From Ophiocordyceps camponoti-saundersi (nom. inval.) (Eukaryota > Ascomycota > Sordariomycetes > Hypocreales > Ophiocordycipitaceae), in assembly GCA_003339415.1 (NCBI GenBank), contig PDHQ01000026.1, forward strand, positions 171,548 to 235,547: a stretch of 64,000 bases of DNA, in the 5' to 3' direction. Shown one piece after another: positions 20,561 through 31,047 of the stretch. The translations under genes were made by a program, and so were the position numbers. Every line of letters begins with the position of its first letter. The first letter of the stretch is position 1. The notes under the pieces are model-generated. The model was not told the origin of the DNA. It made no database searches and saw only the letters and a list, made by a program, of their open reading frames with translations.

Positions 20561-21861
20561 GTGATCCCATCGGGTGTCTCGCTAAGGAGGGAGGGTTAAG
20601 AAGGTGAGGTGATGATGTTTGATCTGAAGGATGTTTGCCTCTGAGAAATCTTGCGAACCGTCTATATTTTCGTCTCAAGGTAGCTGAGGCACCCAGCTAG
20701 CAACTAAGGATGCATGTAACCCGTTGTTGTCCGTATCGCGAACTTGAGCGGCCTGAGAGACTGTCCCTCTCCGGAGACTGGCTGAGGGTTAGATAAGTCG
20801 TCTTCACCGCCTCATCGGAATCTGAACTAAACCTTCAACCGTCGTGAAGGTGGTTAGCATGGTAATCAGCTCGCCAAGCCCAGCATATTTACAGCTGCGT
20901 ACCGCCAGCGTCTTGTTCATAGACAACTCTTGAGAATGATACGTCATGAATTTGGGCTTTCTAGGAAACAATTCAACTGCCTTTGTAGTCATAGAGTATC
21001 GTTATTCTCCCACGTAGGCGGACACCCGTGCTCACAAGCAAGACTATAGTTGCAGCAATCAAGGCTCGGTAATACCTTAGCAACCAAGGGAAAGCGGGAA
21101 GTCATGACTTTGATGCGTTTTCGAAACATACACGTATACACAACAATACTGAAGCCTCAGACTAAAGGGCTCGTCGTGGCTTGTTAGAGTAAGCAGGTAG
21201 ATAGGCAACAGTATGTGAGTCAACACCCAATCTGCGTCAGCTGAAGCTTGACTACCTACATCAGGCTAGCCCAGTAAGAACGACACCTCATACTCGTTCT
21301 TGGCTATGCCGCATTGGCTCATGTTCTCGGATTCTTGAGATTTGCTTGAGACAGGCGTTTTGAACATGTCACCGCTCACCAGCCGTTGTGGTCAACGTTG
21401 AGAAGAGGTTGGCCTTTGTCGAAAAACTGACGAGCATATACGAAGACTGTCTTGTTTACAGTTCGTGTTTTGAGGATTTGGTATATACGGGGTCAATCTA
21501 ACCCTACTAACCCTACCTACATCTTTGCAGAACCGCAGATCTCCTCGGTTAACCCTTAACCACTTACACGACTCGTCTGTTCACTGATATTCTGCTAGCA
21601 AGCTGTTTACATCGACAGTCTCGTCAAGGTAAACGAGGTTCACCTCGCTGAGCGCGTCCCCCTTACTCCGGTTTAGCCTCCCCCCCTGACTGAGACCATT
21701 ACCAACACGTCCTGACCGAAAGAAAAACAACCTTCACATTCCAAACCGCCGCGACCCGAACTTGATATATGATCAAGTTCCTGGAATAAATACTTTCATA
21801 CTGTTCCAGCCCGGCTCTTTTCTTTCCAGCTTCTGGTTGAAACCTCCTCCTCTTCTCGACG
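20561..21861. other. Intergenic, upstream of P450
   Basis: 1.3 kb of non-repetitive DNA. A 62-codon frame on the minus strand (20992-20804) has no domain or signal and may be a relic. The last 150 bp before the P450 start include GATATATGATC and a CT-rich run near 21840-21860. Confidence 0.5.
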
Positions 21862-23550
21862 ATGCAGACCGTCGCTGTCGTGCTGGCAACCGGTCTGGCC
21901 TACTACGTCTACAAAAGAGTGAGCAACGACGCCGGCAAAGAGGACTGCAAACCTCCGCTTTGCGAATACGTCGATCCCGTTGGAGTGTCTGGCCTGTACC
22001 GATCTCTACGAGCGAGCAACGAGAACCGATTCTTACCCTTCGTACAAGAAGAGATAGACATCGTCAGGAAACGTGTTGGACGACCTGTGAGGACTGTCTC
22101 CGTCAGGGTGCTGTTCTTTAAGGATGCCATCTTCACCTTTGATCCTCAGAACATTCAGGCTATCCTGGGCCTCAGATTTGATGACTTTGAGTTGGGAACC
22201 AGCCGGACAGAAGGCTTCAGGCCATACCTGGGAACTGGAATCGTATGTCTTCGTCTACTATACATACCTCTATCTCTCCCATCTAATCACTAAGCTCCGC
22301 AGTTTGCAGCTGTCGGAAAGCAGTGGGAAAACTCGAGGAATCTGATTCGGCCTCATCTCTTCCGAAGCAAGATTGATCTGCAGCAGGGAGAGAGACACGT
22401 GCAAGCCTTCATCACGGCTTTAGAGCGACGACTTGAGTCGAGTCGCTGGACGAAACTGACAAACCTACAAGACCTCTTCTTCCATTACACGCTCGATTCT
22501 ACAATAGAGTTCCTATTCGGTCATAACCTCAACTCCCAGCTGGGAGAAGAGACAGAAGCACACGCCCAAGACGTGAATCTCTCCAAAGCCATTCATCAAT
22601 CGCAAGCTTCAATATCGCTCAGTGCCAAGTTAGGACCTTTCTACTGGCTCGCCCACACGCCCGAGTTCAAACGAGTTCTCAAAACCATCAACCAAAACGT
22701 CGATCCCTGGATTGAAGCTGCGATAAAGCAGACGCAGGAAGAGGAACAAAACGGTCTCGAAAGGGGACAAGCAGAGCAGGAGAATTGCGCCTTGTTGAAT
22801 GCCCTTACCAAGCAGACGCAGGATCCGATCGAGTTGCGCAACCAGCTGCTGAGTCTCTTGGTCGCGGGACACGATACGACGGCTTCGACGCTGGCATGGT
22901 TCATCATATTGATGGCTGATACACGATACGAAGCTATCTTTCAACGGCTAAGGGCTTCCATCGTTGAAGCCTTTGGACATTATTCTGACCCCAAGGAGGT
23001 TACGTTTGGCGGGATAAAGAGCTGTCGATACCTACAGTGGTGCATTGACGAGACACTGCGTCTTTATCCGGCTGTTCCCATGAATATACGGGTGGCTAAG
23101 AGGGACACTTGCTTGCCGACGGGGGGAGGACCCGAAGGCCTATCACCGATTATATTGAAGAAGGGGGAGGAGGTTACGTTTTCAGTGAGCATTTCCACCA
23201 GGGCGTTATCCGCTCCTCTCTTTTGCCCAGACGAGAAACTCTAACATCTGAAATCCCAGCTTCACCTCATGCACCGCTGCAAAGAAATCTGGGGAGAAGA
23301 CGCCAACGTCTTCCGTCCAGAGCGGTGGGAAACCAAGCCCTCTCGATGGAGCTACCTGCCCTTCAACGACGGACCGAGAAGCTGCATCGGCCAGCAATAC
23401 GCCATGGTCAGAATCGCCCATCTGATCATCCGGCTTCTTCAACGCGTCGACGCCATCGATGGCTCGAGGTTGGGATCCGTGGGGCAGCACTTGACGCTGG
23501 TGAATTTGCCGGACAAGGGCGTCAATGTCAGGGTGAGGTTTGCCGAGTAA
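21862..23550 (+). CDS. Cytochrome P450, CYP52 clan
   Basis: Exons 21862-22242, 22303-23184 and 23260-23550 (introns 60 and 75 bp), 517 aa. Residues 1-17 form a membrane anchor, followed by CKPPLCEYVDP, a short variant of the region typical of CYP52-type alkane/fatty-acid hydroxylases. The I-helix oxygen-activation motif is AGHDTTAS, the K-helix ExxR is ETLR, the PERF-type motif is FRPERW, and the heme loop is FNDGPRSCIG with the ligand Cys. All catalytic elements are present. Members of this clan omega-hydroxylate fatty acids or alkanes at the ER; the substrate here is inferred. The gene ends tail-to-tail with a secretory lipase 255 bp away. Confidence 0.9.
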
Positions 23551-23805
23551 GACTCGCTTCAAGGGATTGTGGCTTCGGCTCTGAGGGTGAGGGCGTCAGG
23601 GCTTGTACTCTGGCAGAGATGGACACTATCTGTGTGTGATGCAAATTTATAAAGGGCTTTTGCTTGCTCTGTGGCTACAAGACTTTGACTCCAGCTTCTC
23701 TTCTTCATCAATGGTAAAACTGAGCATGATTCCCCCCGCCCCTTTTCCATCCTGTTACTCCTTTAGAGACTGGACTATATACACGGGGTATGATGGCAAA
23801 GCCGT

Positions 23806-25143
23806 CTATATGAAATCATTTGCCAACACATCAAGTAATTTCAACTGGGTCTGGTTGGAGAAGAGGTGTAAGAACCCAGGGTCCAACTCCGTAGTGTTAA
23901 CCTCCGTCTCTGAACAATCCCGAGCCGGCGTTTCGTCGTCCAAGATGCCTTCGAGCCAACGCAAGGCACCAGGAGCTCCGAGAATGCCAAAGGTACGGTG
24001 AGTGGCGTGTTCGGCCGTCTCGATGATCTGCGTGATGCTGGTGCCATCAGAGCAAAAGGCTTCCAACCTGCTGTCGATGCCTTCGACGAGAAGCAACGGA
24101 TCCAGGCCTAGTCGATACCAATAGATGGGAATGTCGCGTGGGATTTTTCGTTTCGCGCTTTCGTCTGACGGGGAAGGTATGTTCAATAGAAAGGTCGCGT
24201 CTTTAAACCAGGAGATGATATCAGCTCCCTGTAAGGATCGCAAAATCTCATCCATGCATTGATGCTGAGACAGATAGAATCGATGGCGATATTTAGGCTT
24301 CAGGTTCATTTCGATCAAGTCTCGTAACCAAGGTCGTGTCGCGGCATAACCCAAGATGAAGATGGGGATGAAGCCCGCATACGGCGTCTTGTTCGACACC
24401 AACGAAGGGGCCAGGTCAGGGTTGAGGATAGGCGCTCCTCCGATGGCAGCCCCAGCAAGCTTGAGCTCAGGCGCATACGAAGGCTGAGCCTGAATAGCCC
24501 TGAGGGTAGCCGTGCCACCACCAGAATAACCCCAAAGAGCGACGGTCGCATCCCTGTTGAAAAGGCCAGAGTTGATTCCGGCTCGGATGCCGTCGAGGAT
24601 AGACTGCTCCATCAGCTTGGCGTCGAAAGGCTTAGACTGAGGACCGTTGTAATCCGGCACCAGTACGATCCATCCCCTAGCGAGGGCCGCCTCGGCAAAC
24701 AGAAGCTGAGCTTGTGAACTTGGCGATACGAGATCTGGATAGGACAACGAGGCGTTGAAGAAGGTAAAGGACGCGGCGCAGTCGATGGTCAAGGCGTGCG
24801 ACGCCGCTTGAAAGGACACGACCTTGTTACGGTCGGCATTCTTGGGTATCAAGACGGTCAAGATGGTAGCCGTGGCGCTCCCATCCTCGTCTGTCGTCCT
24901 GTAAAGAATCTGATGCACTTCCTCGGCATACTCGTCTTTTCCCGCCGTGACGAGCGGAGACGGCGGCCTGCGACGCCTGAGAATCGTTCCCGGCGACGAC
25001 TTTTCAACGTCATCTGGTACGAGGTAGAATGGATCTTGGGTCGGTAGCTCGACGGCGTCGGTACCGTGCAGCCTCTTGGCTGATACAGGTGGTGTGAGAA
25101 CCGAGACGATGGCGAGGGCTACGTAAAGAGCGCGACGCAGCAT
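23806..25143 (-). CDS. Secretory lipase (LIP family)
   Basis: Single exon, 445 aa. Signal peptide residues ~1-22 (ALYVALAIVSVLTPPVSA). An alpha/beta-hydrolase of the fungal secretory lipase family follows, with the oxyanion region WIVLVPDYNGP, nucleophile elbow GYSGGG (Ser207) and a late histidine in EHATHRT. Further conserved stretches are ILDGIRAGINSGL and GAAIGGAPILNPDL. Four or more N-glycosylation sequons support secretion. It would release fatty acids from extracellular acylglycerols. The opposing P450 could act on such products, but this link is inference. Length agrees with the Candida LIP family (~450-470). Confidence 0.88.
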   Translation of the reverse strand: MLRRALYVALAIVSVLTPPVSAKRLHGTDAVELPTQDPFYLVPDDVEKSSPGTILRRRRPPSPLVTAGKDEYAEEVHQILYRTTDEDGSATATILTVLIPKNADRNKVVSFQAASHALTIDCAASFTFFNASLSYPDLVSPSSQAQLLFAEAALARGWIVLVPDYNGPQSKPFDAKLMEQSILDGIRAGINSGLFNRDATVALWGYSGGGTATLRAIQAQPSYAPELKLAGAAIGGAPILNPDLAPSLVSNKTPYAGFIPIFILGYAATRPWLRDLIEMNLKPKYRHRFYLSQHQCMDEILRSLQGADIISWFKDATFLLNIPSPSDESAKRKIPRDIPIYWYRLGLDPLLLVEGIDSRLEAFCSDGTSITQIIETAEHATHRTFGILGAPGALRWLEGILDDETPARDCSETEVNTTELDPGFLHLFSNQTQLKLLDVLANDFI

Positions 25144-27002
25144 GATGAAAGGGGTCTAACGAGGGGGAGAGAGTGTCAGAATCTAGAGAGGGGTACCGTC
25201 ATACCTTGTGTGTAGACCGTTGATGAGGATGTCTTGGAGGTAGGGGACTGGAACAAGGAGTTACGGTCTCGATCTCGTCAGGGAGAGTGCGTGGCTGATG
25301 TCGAGCATGCCATTGGTGATGTCTCAGCCAGCAAAGATGCTTAAAGATATGTTTAAACATATGTTTATACACATGTTTATACACATGTCGTTTGTCTACA
25401 GCAGATGTTGGAGGGATAGCATCTTATACGTCATCCGTTGTCCGTCATCAGTAGCCACGGATTCCCACATTGGAAGCTCTTTCGAAGAGATCAAGTCTGT
25501 GGTCGTCAAGGGATGGCTCTGTAAACATCGATTGCTGTGACAATCTGAACCGGCATGTGAATGCGTTCCCGCCAGCGGCGATGTGATCAGACTAACTACG
25601 TAGTATCCGCATGTGTCGCCAAGAGCATAAGATCAACGCTTTCTTTTTTTCCGACCGATTGGGGGGGGATCCTAGGAGAAGATCAAAGGTAGAATCATCT
25701 CAACAGCCTCAGACAAAAGCCTCGTGTGAGTTGTGCGATGATGCTATGGGGATGCGGAGTTTGGAAGGAGTAAGAAGAGAGAAGAAGGCAGAAATGGGTG
25801 CTCCTCTGACGACGCTGTGCAGTGTGCCTGAGGCATCCAACGCGGTGACCGTTGCTTATACATAAGGCTTGAGAGAATCAGGTGAAGATCGGAGAAGACG
25901 AGCAAATATCCGTACAAGGCCATCGTCCGTATGTACTCAACTCTCCCCCATTCCCCTGCTGTCTCATCGAATACCTGCAGTAACATGTAACTCCCTTGTC
26001 GTGAACGACGGTGAAGAAGCCGTGAAAGCCAGCAGACGCGTAAAAAGTAAGAGATATAGATCAGTCGCCGGACAAAAATAACGCGACGTGCCGGATGACC
26101 CCAATTCTAGCCGATATAACACCCATCTTCAAAGCTCTATTTGTCACCCATTTTAAGCCCCAATTGAATAGTGGAGATATTCTCTAGGATCCACAGAAGA
26201 TAGACTATTTGAAGCTATCGTCAGTAGTTTGTTTACCAGCCCCCTGCCGCCACAACAGCCGCAATTCGACACCCCACTGTACCTGGGTAGCCAGTTGGCA
26301 GCTGCAAGAAAAGACTGTAAGATCCGGAGTTGCCAGCTGCCAGAATCGAGATAAGATAAAGAAAACGAACCTATGTATCAAAACCGTGCTCAAAGACTCA
26401 TCTCTTTCTTCTTCTCTCGTCTTCCTTCTTAAACCCAGCAGCAGCAACCACGACGACCAAAATAGCAACAACAGCAGCAGCTATCACTAACAGTGCCTTA
26501 CGGTCTCGGGCGTCACAAGGAGCAGAAACATGGATCAAGCAGTGTATCGTGCTAGCTAAGAAGAAAAAGGCTAGCACAGGGGGCAAAGGGGAGGAGATGA
26601 GGAAGAAGAAGAAGAAGAAGAGGCCCCCCCCAAGGTGGTCACGTGTAGTGACAGCCATGTGGCTCCCAACAGCAGTCGAGCTTCCATCCGACTTGTCGAC
26701 TTGAGCCTCATTGAGGTGCCTGCAGGCTTGCCCTCAAGCTCGGGGCTTGCAGACACTTCCTACCTACCCAAAGCCTTCCTCTTCTACTCTAAATATGAGT
26801 CAACGAATATGCAGCTGCTGAGCCTCAGGGCTAGAGCACGGAGCCCATCTCCTCTCAGGCACCCACAGTGGCTATATATACATATGCCAATCCGCGCACC
26901 TCTCACCCCCAGCAAATATCTTGCCCTTCTTCCATCATCTCTTCATCATCCAGAAGAAGCACCTTTCCCTCCCTTTCCGTCAAGATTTCTCATCCAGCAA
27001 AT
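25144..27002. other. Intergenic, left flank of the DUF3669 gene
   Basis: It contains a local repeat of TGTTTATACACA/TGTTTAAACATA motifs at 25345-25390 and the left arm of a long inverted repeat (25968-26047). A TATATATA motif at ~26871-26878 lies ~130 bp before the DUF3669 start. No gene is supported. Confidence 0.55.
25968..26047. repeat. Long inverted repeat, left arm
   Basis: 80 bp matching the reverse complement of 28827-28906 at 78 of 80 positions by eye. Weaker similarity continues outward (block GCAGGGGAATGGGGGA). The arms are 2.78 kb apart and enclose the DUF3669 gene. Confidence 0.85.
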
Positions 27003-28268
27003 ATGTCCCGCAGAACAAACGTTTCTTTTCAAGACTCTCTCAGCTCTGTCCTCATCAATGACAACTTCAAAATGGTCGACCTACTTGATGTTATCGAGGA
27101 CTTTACAGATTCTGGAAATTCAGCCCAAAACCCCGTCGAATCAGATCTCTGTCGAATGCTTTCTCTGCACAGCGTTCACAGCAACACCTCGTCGTCGTCG
27201 TCGGCTTTGCTTCACGACACGGCGCAGTCTGAAGACGATGAAGAATACAGAAAGATCGGCGCCGGCGCGTGCGGCGTGGTGTTCAATCAAATTGGCACGC
27301 CATTGGCTTTCAAGGTCGCAAAGGCCGGCTACGAGGCCGACCTGTGGAACGATGCCAAGATGCACACCGCGATAAAGGCAGCCTTTGACAAGTTTGGCGG
27401 CACTGATCTTCATTCTTTTAAAATCCCCCAGTTTTTCGGATACGTGCCGGAATCGACAACAGAATATTTCGCCAATCACCCCAAACTTTTTCAAGTTGCA
27501 TCGGAAGAGTGCTCAGATCCTTCGCATGTCCTCATCTCGGAAAGGGTTTGGCCACTACCTCAACCAATACGCCAGCAACTCATCGAGAAATATTGCGCCG
27601 CGAGAATTCGACCCATCGCACTTCAAGACGCGGCAAACAAAGACTGCCTAGTGAGGCTATACTTGGGCTCTCTCAGAGGCCGAACAATCGCGAATTTCTT
27701 CTCCCTCAGAAATTTCAAGTTGCATCTGAACCAGATGGACGAACTGCACCTCGATGTCGAGACACTTGCCCATAAGATGGGCAGTGCTCTCGCCATCATG
27801 CACTGGGCTGCGAAGACCGATGCCCGAGACGTGGAGTTTGCGCTCGGCAGCTCGGTCGAGAAGAATGCTCTCTCTATCCCTCTTATCCTGGAGGACAAGG
27901 GCACAGACAAGCCATGGTACTACGTTGGACCACCGAAGCCCAGGAACCAGGACTTTTCAATTCGAACAACTGAGCTGTGGGCTCTCGACTTCAACCAAGT
28001 ACAGCCTATCACCTTGGACGATGATGGCGTCGCCAAAGCTATCAACGCCGTCAAGATCAATGATCCCTACTTTCCGAGGCCTCATGGAAAGTCCATTATT
28101 GAGAGGCGGGCCTGGAATGCATTTGTTCACGGCTACGCAAAGATGTCGTACAGAATACTTGGGGAGAATGATTCCCGCCACGAGGCCACGCTGGAACTGC
28201 CTGGGAAATTTTTAAAGGGTCTGAGAGAAGCCTTCGCGACTGAAGAAACGAAGCTCAGGGGTTCCTGA
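27003..28268 (+). CDS. DUF3669 protein with kinase-like glycine loop
   Basis: 421 aa from the first in-frame ATG (AAATATGTC context); the frame is open further upstream without an ATG. Residues 1-80 are Ser-rich and low complexity. Residues 85-94 (IGAGACGVVF) followed by AFKVAK (Lys104) mimic the glycine loop and beta-3 lysine of protein kinases. The C-terminal half, YLGSLRGRTIANFFSLRNF, HKMGSALAIMHWAAKTDARDVEFALG and LWALDFNQVQ, matches the fungal DUF3669 family. HRD and DFG kinase motifs are replaced by divergent ones, so activity is doubtful. The family has no established function. Single exon, enclosed by inverted repeats. Confidence 0.75.
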   Translation: MSRRTNVSFQDSLSSVLINDNFKMVDLLDVIEDFTDSGNSAQNPVESDLCRMLSLHSVHSNTSSSSSALLHDTAQSEDDEEYRKIGAGACGVVFNQIGTPLAFKVAKAGYEADLWNDAKMHTAIKAAFDKFGGTDLHSFKIPQFFGYVPESTTEYFANHPKLFQVASEECSDPSHVLISERVWPLPQPIRQQLIEKYCAARIRPIALQDAANKDCLVRLYLGSLRGRTIANFFSLRNFKLHLNQMDELHLDVETLAHKMGSALAIMHWAAKTDARDVEFALGSSVEKNALSIPLILEDKGTDKPWYYVGPPKPRNQDFSIRTTELWALDFNQVQPITLDDDGVAKAINAVKINDPYFPRPHGKSIIERRAWNAFVHGYAKMSYRILGENDSRHEATLELPGKFLKGLREAFATEETKLRGS

Positions 28269-28721
28269 TTAGGGCCTGTGATCAGAGCAGATGGTGGTGC
28301 CCAGGGTTGAAACGAGGGGAATGGACGAGGGCTTGAGCTTGCACGGAATAATATCCGCCAACTTATCCCTACTGAATATATCAGGACCCCAACCAACGGA
28401 GACAGCGTGGTCTGAACATCTTCCTCAAGTTATGAGCCAGACGATTAACCGGGTGGTTCGCATCCTAGGATACTGCCCACAGGGGCATTTCTCATTTCCT
28501 AGCGGGACACACATCAATTCATTAACCAGGCTGTCATCAACTTGCGTTCCAATCGTCCCTTTGACGACCTGTGGGCTTCATCTTTGATCTTTAGGTGGAG
28601 AGCTTGTCTACCTAGGTAGCTATAGCCTATGCCGCTATCTTTGTAGCGCAGCAGGGATAGTAGCTGTTTCTCTAGAAGTATTCATACATGTTTGCCACGG
28701 CACCTACCCGTACATACATAG

Positions 28722-28772
28722 GTAGGTCCTAGGCTCGCTGTTTAGGCGAGAAACAGCGAGCCTAGGACCTAC
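28722..28772. repeat. Perfect 22-bp inverted repeat (hairpin)
   Basis: Two exactly complementary 22-bp arms (28722-28743, 28751-28772) flank a 7-base loop AGGCGAG. It lies 453 bp after the DUF3669 stop and just inside the right arm of the long inverted repeat. Confidence 0.9.
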
Positions 28773-28826
28773 GGGTACTCCTTATAATAGTCTTTTCTCG
28801 CAGCTGCCAAAGGTATCTATCTCGTG

Positions 28827-28906
28827 CTTTTTACGCGTCTGCTGGCTTTCACGGCTTCTTCACCGTCGTTCACGACAAGGGAGTTGCATGGTACTGCAGG
28901 TATTCG
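28827..28906. repeat. Long inverted repeat, right arm
   Basis: Reverse-complement partner of 25968-26047. Outside it, a ~43-bp segment (28907-28949) containing ACCTACTACTTAGGTAGG replaces 6 bp of the left arm before similarity resumes at ~28950. Confidence 0.85.
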
Positions 28907-30104
28907 CATCATCTACGGTCTACCTACTACTTAGGTAGGCAGGTGGTTTGGCAGGGGAATGGGGGATAGTGGAGTATTTGCTTCAACATCGCAGGAGTAG
29001 TTATAGAATGCAGTGAATGAGCTTAACAGGATCCCGTATGTACTCTGTAGAAGCTATACATGACATCATGGAAGGAGAGGGAAGCCTTAACGGAGCTTCT
29101 GTCCGAACAACGAACGATTCTCGGGAACACGATGGGGAAACACAAAGCCGGGTTGCAAGCTTTGATGGAGTATCAGAGACGAGAACTCTAGCGTGTCATA
29201 TTAAGCGAGCGGCTGCGGAGAGACACGGCGTCTATGTATGGAGGAAGTAGAGAGAACCACCCTTCATATTAAGACGGAGGTAACGAAGATAACAAACGAA
29301 ATCTACCATTATAGAAAAACAAGAGACCTGAGCTAACGAGAGAGGGGTCCTCAGCCGCCATAGAACGATAGAAGATTCGGCCGATAGAGCGGGAAGACCG
29401 AGAATAAAACTCTAAAGCGGGCGAATAGCGGATAGTCGAGGGCGACCACTATGAAAACTTCCCCAGTCTGTTGAAGGGAAAACTAGCTATCGATATCATC
29501 GCTACGACTGGGAAGGCAGAGAAGAGAACAACATTATAATGAGTGTACCAAAGAAGACGTTCAAACAATGCACGATAATATCACCCTTCCACATCTCATC
29601 AAGCCCCTGAGGACGAGAGCGGTGTTTTCAAAGCCGTAGCAAGCATTCGGAATCCATCTTATGTACAAGTAAACGTTGACATTACTCATCGAAGCTGAAA
29701 AGAAGCTTATCGTACCATCGAGATGACCTTGACTCACTGCGAACAAAGGATGGAGAAACAATCGAGATGGCCGACAATCCGTGTTAAACGAAGCCCGTAT
29801 CTCGGTCGTGTGTTAGTCCAACGGCATTGCTCCTTGCCTTAATACCACTCGCATACTTTACTCACAAGAGAAAGGCATCTGACCGTTTCGATTCCACATC
29901 ATGCTTGATTGATAAACTCTTTCCGGCCCGAGTATAATACAATGGCCCTGCTTTGACTGAGTCGAGAGATAAAGAGGCCCAAGTCTTCAGAAGCAAGACC
30001 CGAATTACTTGCATCTATCCTTGAACTTGAAGGTATCCCTACTTGGTCCCCTTTCTGTCAAACAATAAACGAAACTAATCGACGCCGGCAGCCTGCAAAA
30101 CGAC

Positions 30105-30488
30105 ATGAAAATCCTCCTTTACCTCTTCAGCCAACTGGCCATGGTAGCGGCTACTTGCAGGAGAGTAGACTATCACTGTCCACGCGCCGGCGACAGCAGC
30201 TGCCTATGCGGCAACGTATACATCTGCAAGGAAGAGGGCGAGACGCCGGGCCTATATCGAGAGCCACAGAGTGCTCTCTACGTATACGAGCGCGAGCTCG
30301 AGCCGCTTTACCGTGGTCCCAAGTCTGCCAACTTCAACTGCCTGGAACTGAGTTTCAACGTCATTGCGGGATCGACGCCGTGCAACATGCCGATGAGTCT
30401 CTTTTGTAAGGTCTTTCGAAGGCAGTACATGTTTGACACGCCTGAGGATGTCATACCGATTGTTCACGTTGGGTCTTTGACCAGTTAG
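30105..30488 (+). CDS. Small secreted cysteine-containing protein, 127 aa
   Basis: Single exon starting at ATG in CGACATGAAA. Signal peptide MKILLYLFSQLAMVAA with likely cleavage before TC. The mature ~111 residues contain eight cysteines, five of them in the first ~26 mature residues (TC, HC, SC, LC, IC) and three near the end (NC, PC, FC). A tyrosine-rich central part lies between. I recognise no family. It does not show the twin-CX3C pattern of the 16-19-kb genes. It lies alone between a gene-poor stretch and the JmjC gene; an effector-type role is speculative. Confidence 0.6.
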   Translation: MKILLYLFSQLAMVAATCRRVDYHCPRAGDSSCLCGNVYICKEEGETPGLYREPQSALYVYERELEPLYRGPKSANFNCLELSFNVIAGSTPCNMPMSLFCKVFRRQYMFDTPEDVIPIVHVGSLTS

Positions 30489-31047
30489 GATCGTGTGGCG
30501 AGTTTTTTGGCTTGTTTTCACATGTGTACATATGTGTGAACCGAGGGCCAGCGAGTAGTTGATCATGAGAATTGACAACTTCACCATCGTCTCGTTTATT
30601 TACAGCATGCCCTCACTCCCGGGGATTCTTATTTTACAGACAAACCAACAGTTCCAGAAACCCATTCGTAACTGGATAAAGTAAGAAACCTACATTATAC
30701 ATACACATCCTGTCCTTTCTCGTCATCGTCATCATCCCTCTTCCCGTCGCTGGCTACTGCAGGGGCTGCGGCATGGCTTGGTCGGACGCGGCCCAGAGAG
30801 CGTCAGGTGCCACGTTACAATCATGACAGTGCCTCGTGGCATCCGAGAGGGATCTCGCAGCAGCATCGCGTCTCGCAATGTGCATTGCATCGTATGTGTA
30901 CTGGACGTGTATATCTGAATGTCTTCGCACAAGAATATACCTAGGTAGGCATGTATGGATGCAGGTATGCACATACAGCCACACGTTTGTTCATATGTAC
31001 ATCCATCCATACATACTATATGTCCTCCGAAAACGGCGACCCGGCCT
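30489..31047. other. Intergenic, convergent
   Basis: Contains ACATACA/TATGTAC-type short repeats near 30525, 30955 and 30990. No gene seen. Confidence 0.6.

Larger units (their letters stand above)
28269..30104. other. Intergenic with inverted-repeat arm, hairpin and possible relic
   Basis: It holds the hairpin at 28722-28772 and the right inverted-repeat arm at 28827-28906. A purine-rich stretch at 29010-29550 has a 77-codon frame (29017-29250) without a domain, perhaps a decayed element. A TATAAT-like motif sits ~170 bp before the next gene. Confidence 0.5.

Noticed and set aside
20804..20992. 62-codon minus-strand frame
   Set aside because: Looks mildly protein-like but has no domain, partner exon or signal; not supportable as a gene.
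28453..28463. GGTTCGCATCC, resembling a tRNA B box
   Set aside because: No T-stem pairing around it, no A box or acceptor stem upstream.
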